Positions 1 to 5,674 of a DNA stretch of 6,962 bases are shown here, piece after piece. Source of the stretch: Dehalococcoidales bacterium. Lineage in GTDB: Bacteria; Chloroflexota; Dehalococcoidia; Dehalococcoidales; RBG-16-60-22. Both the position numbers and the translations under genes were made by a program. Below the pieces are notes generated by a model. It was not told the DNA's origin. It did no database searches and saw only the letters and a list, made by a program, of their open reading frames with translations. Position 1 is the stretch's first letter, and each line of letters begins with the position of its first letter. Location: positions 1 to 6,962 of the forward strand of contig JAOAEN010000069.1 of assembly GCA_026416775.1 (NCBI GenBank), read 5' to 3'.

Positions 1-131
1 GTACTGCCGGTACCCAGACCACCGAATCAGGGGTCAGCGTGAGTTCGATGAACCTCTGGATCCAGCTTGCGAATACCTTTGCGGTGGACACGTATACCGG
101 TACGATTACCTACTCCATCGTCAACGACTAG
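1..131 (+). CDS. C-terminal end of a secreted/surface protein (partial)
   Basis: An open frame enters from the left edge (codons in phase with position 3) and ends at TAG 129-131, giving 42 visible residues. They are rich in Thr, Ser, Val and Gly and finish in alternating beta-strand pattern (A-V-D-T-Y-T-G-T-I-T-Y-S-I-V-N-D). Such an ending is typical of the last Ig-like or jelly-roll strand of exported cell-surface proteins, and resembles the end of WxL-type domains, where a '.Y.G.I.W/Y.L' strand is common. There is no membrane anchor or sorting signal at the visible C-terminus. It lies just upstream of, and co-oriented with, a membrane-anchored Ig-domain protein, an arrangement like WxL protein plus WxL-interacting protein. 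The coding phase is clear; the family is only a guess because most of the protein lies outside the window. Confidence 0.7.
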   Translation, partial: TAGTQTTESGVSVSSMNLWIQLANTFAVDTYTGTITYSIVND

Positions 132-156
132 GGTCGGCGGGTAATAGCGTAAAATT

Positions 157-205
157 CAGGGGAGCGGGAAGCGGGTCAATCCTTCTTGCACTTCCCGCTC
201 CCTTG
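157..205 (+). terminator. Hairpin terminator between the two surface-protein genes
   Basis: Positions 157-171 pair with 191-205 as a 15-bp stem (14 Watson-Crick pairs and one G-U, 159/203), with a 19-nt loop at 172-190. The core GGGAGCGGGAAG / CTTCCCGCTCCC is perfect. A T-rich but interrupted tail follows (203-214). On the opposite strand the stem is followed by AATTTTAC. It starts 25 bp after the TAG of the upstream gene and ends 26 bp before the ATG of the next. It probably ends or attenuates transcription between them; an mRNA-processing or stability role is also possible. Confidence 0.65.
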
Positions 206-220
206 TGTTATCTTCGTTCC

Positions 221-225
221 GGTGG
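221..225 (+). promoter_or_regulatory. Ribosome binding site deciding the start at 232
   Basis: GGTGG at 221-225 lies 6 nt before ATG 232, where a Shine-Dalgarno sequence should be. An in-frame GTG at 205 would add nine residues, but that codon is inside the terminator stem and would put extra polar residues ahead of the signal peptide. ATG 232 is therefore preferred. Confidence 0.6.
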
Positions 226-231
226 AAATTG

Positions 232-1677
232 ATGAAACGATTGCTTGAGGTCGTCCTCAAAGCGGCGGGGATTGCCGCCATCGTCCTCCTGCTTGTTCCG
301 GGCATATTTCCCGCCCCGGTGCATGCCCAGGGTGGCGTGGCGATCTCCGGATCCTTCTACCACCACCATTTCATGATGCTCCCCGGGGAGACCTTCACCA
401 CTCCGGATGTCTATGTCATCATTTTCAACCATTATGAAGAAGAGATCAGGGTGAGGATGACCACCATTGCCCCGGAGGGTGTGGAGGTCAGGCTTGCCGA
501 GGTGGAATTCAATATCCCGCCGGGTGGCTCTCACACGCTTGATGTCACTGTGAGCGTGGGTGCGGATGCGGTACCCGGGGAGTATGAGATTTCCGTCAGT
601 GCGGACGTGCTGCCCGCGGTCGGTAGCGGGATCGCGGTCGTCGGCGCAGCACAGCAGACGGCAAAGCTCACGGTCATGGGTGAGGCCGGCTCCGTGCGCA
701 TCACCACGGTGCTCCATGACGGGACGGTCTTTCCCTGCGATATGCACATCTACCGCATTCTTGAGGGAAACCTTTCACCGGCGGGCTATTCTTCAAGTGG
801 GAAATTTGAATCGCGCCTCGTGCCCGGCAATTACATGGTGCAGGCCTTTTACAAGGATTACGAAGTTGCCAAAGAGAATTTCACGCTCCACGCCGGTGAG
901 GACAAGGAGATAACCCTTGTTGCCCAGACGGTGTTTATTCTCGGGTTTGGCATCAGCCCGCGCTACAGCGTGGAGACGAAACGCATCGTCTTTGCCAACC
1001 TGGTCTATACCATCAAGAACATCTATATGGAAATCCCCGACCCGAAGCTCAACCTCAGGGTCAACCTGAACGGGGCACCCCTTGAGGAGGCGACCATTTT
1101 CCAGGCGCCGCTGCTTAACGTCGGGGACACGAGCGGTAGCTTCAGCTACATCCCCGAAGCCGGCTGGCAGGCGGGCGAGTACTCGCTCAGGCTACAGCTT
1201 TACTCCGGGGATATCCTCTACGCGGTGAGCGATGAAAAGACACTTACCGTGGCGGGAGCAGTACCATCGGTCATGCGCTTCAACCTGTGGTGGCTCATTG
1301 CCGTTGTTGTCCTCGTCTTCCTCATCCTGTTGCTCTTCCTGTGGCGCCGCAGGAAGAAGAAGGCGGAAAAAAAGAGACCGCGCGGCAAGCCCAGGCCTCC
1401 CGCACCGCAGAAGAAGACGGAAGAAGAGAAAGAAGCGGCTGAGGAAGAGGCGGAAGAAGAGGCGGAAGAAAGGCCTGCCGCGGAAGAAAAGACCCGAGAA
1501 AAAACGGCTGCCGAAGCCGGAACAGAAAAGGCACCGGAGGAGGCCACGTCACCTCCTGAAAAGCCTGCTGGTGAAGGGGGAAAGACGGAGGCTGGGGTGG
1601 GGAAGGACGGCACCACCGGAGACGGGAAACCCGCCACCGACTTGCCCCCGTCAGCGGCGGGGAAGTCCCAGCAATAA
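232..1677 (+). CDS. Membrane-anchored surface protein with Ig-like domains and charged cytoplasmic tail (DUF916/WxLIP-like layout)
   Basis: This is a 481-residue exported protein with a lipid-facing anchor. Residues 1-32 form a Sec signal peptide: MKR, a long hydrophobic core, and a V-H-A cleavage site before Gln33. Residues about 33-145 form an Ig-like beta domain of the type that caps 'P-G-E' and 'P-P-G-G' turns (NEW3/DUF916-like). Residues about 150-235 look like a carboxypeptidase-regulatory or PEGA-type beta sandwich (D-G-T-V-F ... L-V-P-G-N-Y). Residues about 237-345 form a third beta domain. Residues 350-371 are a single transmembrane helix followed by the stop-transfer run RRRKKK, then about 110 residues of Lys/Glu/Ala/Pro-rich, probably disordered, cytoplasmic tail. 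Order and topology match WxL-interacting proteins of Firmicutes, except that their tail is usually short. No enzymatic motif is visible. Role inferred: presenting or anchoring surface proteins, perhaps the one encoded just upstream. The gene converges on the AOR gene, 55 bp away. Confidence 0.85.
   Translation: MKRLLEVVLKAAGIAAIVLLLVPGIFPAPVHAQGGVAISGSFYHHHFMMLPGETFTTPDVYVIIFNHYEEEIRVRMTTIAPEGVEVRLAEVEFNIPPGGSHTLDVTVSVGADAVPGEYEISVSADVLPAVGSGIAVVGAAQQTAKLTVMGEAGSVRITTVLHDGTVFPCDMHIYRILEGNLSPAGYSSSGKFESRLVPGNYMVQAFYKDYEVAKENFTLHAGEDKEITLVAQTVFILGFGISPRYSVETKRIVFANLVYTIKNIYMEIPDPKLNLRVNLNGAPLEEATIFQAPLLNVGDTSGSFSYIPEAGWQAGEYSLRLQLYSGDILYAVSDEKTLTVAGAVPSVMRFNLWWLIAVVVLVFLILLLFLWRRRKKKAEKKRPRGKPRPPAPQKKTEEEKEAAEEEAEEEAEERPAAEEKTREKTAAEAGTEKAPEEATSPPEKPAGEGGKTEAGVGKDGTTGDGKPATDLPPSAAGKSQQ
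1447..1470 (+). repeat. 12-bp tandem repeat, two copies, in the acidic tail
   Basis: GAGGCGGAAGAA occurs twice in tandem (1447-1458 and 1459-1470), encoding E-A-E-E twice. It sits in a wider purine-rich stretch (about 1405-1515) that codes for the Glu/Lys/Ala tail of the surface protein. Being a multiple of 3, copy changes would keep the frame, so the tail length may vary between strains. Confidence 0.7.
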
Positions 1678-1706
1678 TATATGAGCTCGTGGGGAATGCC
1701 GCAACT

Positions 1707-1726
1707 GGGGCACTACGGTGCGTCCC
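1707..1726. terminator. Weak hairpin in the gap between converging genes
   Basis: GCAC (1710-1713) pairs with GTGC (1718-1721) around a UACG tetraloop closed by C-G, a very stable loop type on the plus-strand RNA. After a two-base bulge (1722-1723), GGG 1707-1709 can pair with CCC 1724-1726. It lies in the 55-bp gap between two converging stop codons, where a terminator is expected. No clean T-run follows on either strand, so this is a weak candidate. Confidence 0.3.
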
Positions 1727-1732
1727 TCCTCG

Positions 1733-3622
1733 TTATTCTATGTAAAGCTCCTCAATTCTCTCCGGTAGCGGCACCCCGTGGCTATCCCATCCCATAAGGG
1801 TGTAGAAATACCGCTTGGCTTTTTCCATCTTCTCCGGGTCAAGGGCGCGGTCAGCAAGTGCCCCCGAGGTCTTGGGCTGGAAGTAGCGGGGCGGCAGGCG
1901 GTCGTCTTCATCGGTGAAGCCCTCGCGGATGTTGAAGAGGCGGGCGACGGTCATCACCCTTTCGGCGATGCGCACAAGTTCCATGGTGCCCGTCTGCCAG
2001 CCGGTGACGCAGTTCAGAATTTCGGCAAGGAGCGCAAGGTCCACCGGGGCGGATGAAAGATGACATAGGGCAAAACAGTCCAGAAGCGCCTGCCGCAGGT
2101 ATTCCACACGGAAGAGGGCGACCTTCCTCGGCCCGATATCTTCCATGGGGACGGGTTCATGAAAGCCCAGCGCCGCAAGCGAGCGCATTCCTCCTTCGTG
2201 GGCGAACCTGGTGTCGTGGACGTTGAGGCAGTGGTCAGCGCCGTGGGGGTTCACCATGAAGCCCAGCCCCATGCTCGGCATGAGACGCGGCTCATGCTGC
2301 CCCGGGTCAAGCCCCTTGACGTGCATGGCAAATTCCTCGGCACCTCTCCCGACCCGTTGTGCCATATACCTGATACCCCGGGCCAGGATATCGCCGAAGC
2401 CCTCGCGGCGGACGATTTTCCTGATGCATTCCAGCATGGCTTCGGCGTTGCCCCAGGTGAGTGCCAGCCCGTCGGTATCCTTGCTGCTGAGAAGACCGCG
2501 CTCGTAGCATTCCATGCTGAAGGCAATAACCCCGCCCGCCGAGATGGTGTCGATGCCGGCGGCATTGCACATCTCATTTGCCTTGACGATGGCTTTGAGG
2601 TCGGCAATGCCGAGGTTGCTGCCCAGTGCCGCAAGGGTCTCGTATTCCGGGGCGCCATAGGCGGGGTCAACCGGGTAGGGCGTATCAAACTTTGCCTTCT
2701 TTTTACAACGCAGCGGGCAGTAGAAACAGCCGTCCATGCCGGCACCGATGGTATCGCGCAGGGTAATTGCCGTGATGTTTTTTACTGCCGGGAAATCGCC
2801 ATCGCGCCAGTTGCGGACGGGTACATCTCCCGTCAGCACCCCGCTGTCCATGTCAAAGCCGGTACCTGCCTCGTGCCAGCCCTTGAGGATGGGGATTTTA
2901 TTGATGTTTGCCACAAGGTTTTTGTGGATTTCCCTGAGGCGTGACGGGTCAGCGGTGGTGACCGGGGCACTTCCGCGCACCGCAATTGCCTTGAGGAGCT
3001 TTGAGCCCATCACCGCCCCCAGCCCGCCGCGTCCTGCAGCATCAAAGAGCCCGCCCATGATACAGGCATAGCGCACGAGCTTTTCTCCTCCCGGCCCGAT
3101 GAGGAGCAGCCGCGCCTTCGGCTCACCGAGCTCGGCGCGTATGGCGTTTTGCGTTTCGCGTGTCTCCATGCCCCAGAGGTGTGAGGCATCGTGCAGTTCG
3201 GCACCGCCGTCCCTGATGGTCAGGTAGGCGGGCCTTTCCGCTTTTCCTTCAATAATGACGGCATCAAAGCCGGCACGTTTGAGTTCTGCCCCCCAGAACT
3301 CTCCCACCTGCGAGAGGGCAATCGTGCCGGTGAGGGGAGATTTTGCCCCCAGCGTATGGCGCCCGCTCCCCATGATGCTGGCACCGGTCACCGGCCCCGT
3401 GGCAATGACGAGCCTGTTTTCACTCCCGAGGGGGTCAATCCCGGCCTTGAGTTCCTTCCAGAGATAGTAGCTGACAAAACCCGAGCCGCCGAGGTAGCGG
3501 CGCCGGACCGTCTCGCCGATCTTCTCGGTGGTGATGTCTCCCGTGCTCAGGTTCACCCGCAGAAGGTTTCCCGTATAGCCGTAAAGCGGGGACTCTCCGT
3601 CCCGTGCGGTATTCTCCGTCAT
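1733..3622 (-). CDS. aor: Tungsten-type aldehyde:ferredoxin oxidoreductase family protein
   Basis: This 629-residue cytoplasmic enzyme has the usual AOR length. The family oxidises aldehydes to carboxylic acids (or the reverse) at a tungsten bis-pterin centre, passing electrons through one [4Fe-4S] cluster to ferredoxin. The N-terminal domain starts with the typical G-N-L-L-R-V-N-L-S-T-G and carries the pterin-binding stretches G-R-H-T-L-G-A-K-S-P-L-T-G (87-99) and G-R-G-G-L-G-A-V-M-G-S-K (197-208). The cluster ligands are present: C299-x2-C302-x3-C306 and, far downstream, C520 in D-C-F-A-L-C. The E-Y-E-T motif is at 326-329 and G-L-D-T-I-S-like I-D-T-I-S at 357-361. Around 442-446 it has Q-H-E-P-R, and at 462-470 A-D-H-C-L-N-V-H-D, rather than the P-A-Y-D-P-R of classical AORs, so it may belong to another branch (for example BamB-like or uncharacterised) and the substrate is uncertain. 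It is the second gene of an operon, 19 bp after the alcohol dehydrogenase. Confidence 0.93.
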   Translation of the reverse strand: MTENTARDGESPLYGYTGNLLRVNLSTGDITTEKIGETVRRRYLGGSGFVSYYLWKELKAGIDPLGSENRLVIATGPVTGASIMGSGRHTLGAKSPLTGTIALSQVGEFWGAELKRAGFDAVIIEGKAERPAYLTIRDGGAELHDASHLWGMETRETQNAIRAELGEPKARLLLIGPGGEKLVRYACIMGGLFDAAGRGGLGAVMGSKLLKAIAVRGSAPVTTADPSRLREIHKNLVANINKIPILKGWHEAGTGFDMDSGVLTGDVPVRNWRDGDFPAVKNITAITLRDTIGAGMDGCFYCPLRCKKKAKFDTPYPVDPAYGAPEYETLAALGSNLGIADLKAIVKANEMCNAAGIDTISAGGVIAFSMECYERGLLSSKDTDGLALTWGNAEAMLECIRKIVRREGFGDILARGIRYMAQRVGRGAEEFAMHVKGLDPGQHEPRLMPSMGLGFMVNPHGADHCLNVHDTRFAHEGGMRSLAALGFHEPVPMEDIGPRKVALFRVEYLRQALLDCFALCHLSSAPVDLALLAEILNCVTGWQTGTMELVRIAERVMTVARLFNIREGFTDEDDRLPPRYFQPKTSGALADRALDPEKMEKAKRYFYTLMGWDSHGVPLPERIEELYIE

Positions 3623-3629
3623 GGTATGT

Positions 3630-3634
3630 CTCCC
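3630..3634 (-). promoter_or_regulatory. Ribosome binding site deciding the AOR start
   Basis: On the minus strand GGGAG (3630-3634) lies 7 nt before ATG 3620-3622. The open frame extends to a TTG at 3653-3655, but that codon lies inside the upstream dehydrogenase gene and would add eleven residues not typical of the family. The ATG is therefore chosen. Confidence 0.7.
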
Positions 3635-3641
3635 GGAAAGA

Positions 3642-4760
3642 CTATTTCCTGTCAAACATGATCACGTTGCGGATAACATCGCCCTTTTCCATGGAGGCAA
3701 GGGCTTCGTTTAGCTGGTCGAATGAGTAATGACCGGAGATGAGCTCGTCCAGCTTGAAGCGCCCGTGCCGGTGAAGCTCAAGGAGACGGGGTATTTCTAT
3801 CCTGGGGCGCACCGCTCCCATGGCGCTGCCCTTGATAATGCGCCCGCGGCAGAACTCCACCGGCATCCAGGCTGACATCTGCTCTCCGTAGCCGTGCCCG
3901 ACAACGACGGTCATCCCCGCCTGAGCGGTCATGAGGAATGCCTGGCGGAGGATATCGATCCCGGCCACGGCAACGATGGCGTAGTCAACACCGCGACCGT
4001 CATTGAGCTCGAGCACCTTCTTCGTAACGTCGGGCTCTTTTTTGGCGTTGATGGTGTAGGTTGCTCCGAACTTCTTTGCCAGCTCGAGCTTCCTATCGTT
4101 GACGTCGATTGCGATGATCGGGAAAGCCCCGACGAACAGGGCCCCCTGGATGGCATTCAGCCCCACGCCCCCGGCACCGTAGACGAGCACCGAGCGGTTG
4201 GGCTTGACCTGCGCGCGGTTGACCACGGCACCATAGCCGGCAATAACCCCGCAGGCAAGAAGCGCGGCACGGTCAACCGGGGTATCCGGCGGGATTTTCA
4301 CCAGGTTTGTCTCAAGCCCCGTGGCGTATTCGGCAAAGGTCGCCATGGTGCCGTACCACTGGTAAATGCGTTCCCCTTTCTGGGTGACGAGTTTGCTCGG
4401 GGCACGGGTGACGATCCGGTGGTTTAGGCACTGGTCATGTTCACCGATGCTGCAGTAGTAGCAGTGCCCGCACGCAGCAGGGATGAGCGTGTAAACAACG
4501 AGGTCACCCGGCTTGACATAAGTTACACCTTCGCCGACCTCTTCTACCCATCCTGCCGTCTCGTGACCGGCGACCGCCGGAAGCGGGCAGGGACCGTGCT
4601 CGCCTTTTATCATGTGGATATCGCTGTGGCAGATGGACGTTGCCGCAACACGGATGGTGACCTCGCCTTTACCCGGCGGTTCAAGATAGACCTCGTCCAT
4701 CACCAGCGGTTTGCCGACCTCATAGCAGACGGCAGCCCTGATCTTTCTTCCTTTTTTCAT
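3642..4760 (-). CDS. Zinc-dependent alcohol dehydrogenase (medium-chain, MDR family)
   Basis: A 372-residue cytoplasmic dehydrogenase that interconverts an alcohol and an aldehyde or ketone with a nicotinamide cofactor. The catalytic zinc ligands are visible: C44 (in C-H-S-D), H66-E67 (G-H-E) and C170 (A-C-G-V). The structural zinc lobe is complete: C97-x2-C100-x2-C103-x7-C111. The Rossmann motif G-A-G-G-V-G is at 195-200, and D219 at the end of the second strand favours NAD over NADP. Length and motifs are normal for class-III/NDMA-type or liver-like bacterial ADHs, and no key residue is missing. The start is well supported: AAGGAG (4769-4774) lies 8 nt before ATG 4758-4760. It is the first gene of an operon with AOR, which would take the aldehyde product on to the acid. 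A dehydrogenase acting on a hydroxyacyl-CoA or another secondary alcohol cannot be excluded. Confidence 0.93.
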   Translation of the reverse strand: MKKGRKIRAAVCYEVGKPLVMDEVYLEPPGKGEVTIRVAATSICHSDIHMIKGEHGPCPLPAVAGHETAGWVEEVGEGVTYVKPGDLVVYTLIPAACGHCYYCSIGEHDQCLNHRIVTRAPSKLVTQKGERIYQWYGTMATFAEYATGLETNLVKIPPDTPVDRAALLACGVIAGYGAVVNRAQVKPNRSVLVYGAGGVGLNAIQGALFVGAFPIIAIDVNDRKLELAKKFGATYTINAKKEPDVTKKVLELNDGRGVDYAIVAVAGIDILRQAFLMTAQAGMTVVVGHGYGEQMSAWMPVEFCRGRIIKGSAMGAVRPRIEIPRLLELHRHGRFKLDELISGHYSFDQLNEALASMEKGDVIRNVIMFDRK

Positions 4761-4790
4761 CTTCCCTTCTCCTTGAAGTTCGCTTGCTGT

Positions 4791-4820
4791 ATTTTAGCCC
4801 TTCGGGAAAATTTTTGCCAG
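4791..4820 (-). promoter_or_regulatory. Candidate sigma-70-type promoter for the ADH-AOR operon
   Basis: On the minus strand a -10-like TAAAAT (4791-4796, 5 of 6 consensus bases) is preceded, 18 bp upstream, by CTGGCA (4815-4820, 4 of 6 to TTGACA), with an A/T-rich spacer. It ends 30 bp before the dehydrogenase ATG, leaving room for the ribosome site. It sits downstream of a strong terminator, where a new promoter would be needed. No operator-like palindrome was recognised next to it. Confidence 0.4.
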
Positions 4821-4868
4821 TAAGCGTTTTTACCGTGGTTTTGCCCGGCATGAAGGGTGACTTACCGG

Positions 4869-4912
4869 AAAAAAATTGCCCCCTTCCGGCCCGTAAGCCT
4901 TCAGGGGGCAAT
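4869..4912 (-). terminator. Strong intrinsic terminator after the NuoF/HoxU-like operon
   Basis: ATTGCCCCCT (4875-4884) and AGGGGGCAAT (4903-4912) form a perfect 10-bp stem with an 18-nt loop. On the minus strand the stem is followed directly by seven T residues (complement of A 4869-4875). It begins 45 bp after the stop codon of the iron-sulfur protein gene. GC-rich stem plus uninterrupted U-tract is the classical rho-independent form, so this is the end of the upstream transcription unit. Confidence 0.88.
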
Positions 4913-4957
4913 CAGTTTCTCTATTTCGGTTATGATAGAAGGTACCCTCTTGTGTGG

Positions 4958-5659
4958 TTACCTGCTGCGTGCGCCGGCATACCGTCCGCAGGCGAAACCA
5001 TCGCCCAGACGGCACCAGGTGCAGCTACCGGGGGCTTTTTCCGAGATGATGAGCTGGGCATCGCATTGCCCGCAGAGGTATTCTTCACCCGGTTTCATGG
5101 GACCGTTGCAGGGGGGTATGCTCATGGGACAGAGCTGAACGCAGGCACCGCACTGCTTGCAGAAATCGGGGCGTACCCCGAAGGGGTAGTCAATGTGGCG
5201 GTTCTTACCGCGCCCGACGAACCCCTTTGCCCTTGCCTTCCACAGCTCGTTGCAGGCACGCACGCACCGCCCGCAGAGGACACAATCGGCGTGACGGAAG
5301 GGATAGCGCACCTCGCTGACTCCGCAGCGGACGGCGATGTCCTGGATGGCACGGGAATTGGGGGCCTGTGCCACGAGAAGTTCGGCGATGTTGCGGCGCA
5401 GCCGGCGTATTCTTTCGGTATTGGTCAGGACAACCATGCCTTCCTGAACCTGCAGGGTGCAGGAAGTGGTGATGCTGGCACGCCCGCCCACGACATGTTC
5501 CACGATGCACAGCCGGCAGGCACCGAGATCGGAGAGATAGGGCACATGGCACAGGTGCGGGATACATATGCCGTACTCAATGGCGGTATCAAGCACGCTT
5601 GATCCCCTGGGGGCGTGGATGGTGGCTCCATCAATGATGACATTTACGTATCTCTGCAT
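4958..5659 (-). CDS. Iron-sulfur electron-transfer subunit, HoxU/NuoG N-terminal type
   Basis: This 233-residue soluble protein probably relays electrons between the NuoF-like flavoprotein encoded 15 bp upstream and another partner. Residues 1-75 are a plant-type [2Fe-2S] domain with C37, C48, C51 and C67 in the NuoG-like context I-P-H-L-C ... G-A-C-R-L-C. The next segment (about 85-120) aligns with the NuoG His-Cys region, but the H-x3-C-x2-C-x5-C ligands are absent. Two [4Fe-4S] motifs follow: C126-x2-C129-x2-C132-x3-C136 and C167-x2-C170-x2-C173-x3-C177-P. The C-terminus (184-224) has six more cysteines, including C196-x2-C199-x13-C213-x2-C216, which resembles a zinc ribbon or an extra cluster site. 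Length is close to HoxU (about 230-240) and much shorter than NuoG or HydA. The ATG is preceded at 7 nt by GAGG. It is the last gene of its operon. Confidence 0.88.
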   Translation of the reverse strand: MQRYVNVIIDGATIHAPRGSSVLDTAIEYGICIPHLCHVPYLSDLGACRLCIVEHVVGGRASITTSCTLQVQEGMVVLTNTERIRRLRRNIAELLVAQAPNSRAIQDIAVRCGVSEVRYPFRHADCVLCGRCVRACNELWKARAKGFVGRGKNRHIDYPFGVRPDFCKQCGACVQLCPMSIPPCNGPMKPGEEYLCGQCDAQLIISEKAPGSCTWCRLGDGFACGRYAGARSR

Positions 5660-5674
5660 TTTGCTTCCTCGCTT

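Noticed and set aside
186..214. Promoter-like TTGCAC ... TATCTT before the surface-protein gene
   Set aside because: The -35 match is only 3 of 6, and the predicted transcript would start on top of the ribosome site; the elements overlap the terminator hairpin.
1218..1637. 139-codon minus-strand frame rich in Ser/Ala/Phe
   Set aside because: It is the complement of the Glu/Lys-rich tail codons of the surface protein; its composition is a by-product of that purine-rich strand.
2159..2944. 261-codon open frame on the plus strand opposite the AOR gene
   Set aside because: Antisense shadow of the AOR coding sequence, with no domain and no credible ribosome site considered.
4805..4820. Sigma-54-like TGGCA-N-TTTCC element upstream of the dehydrogenase
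   Set aside because: The -12 element lacks the GC dinucleotide (CC instead) and no activator site was seen.
4784..5602. 272-codon open frame on the plus strand opposite the HoxU-like gene
   Set aside because: It is antisense to a gene with clear iron-sulfur motifs, has no recognisable domain, and crosses the terminator. Long antisense frames are expected in GC-rich coding DNA.
4958..5659. Possibility that the HoxU-like protein is a truncated NuoG or HydA
   Set aside because: The stop is followed by a proper terminator, the length matches HoxU-type subunits, and no remnant of a catalytic domain follows in any frame in the 45 bp before the terminator.
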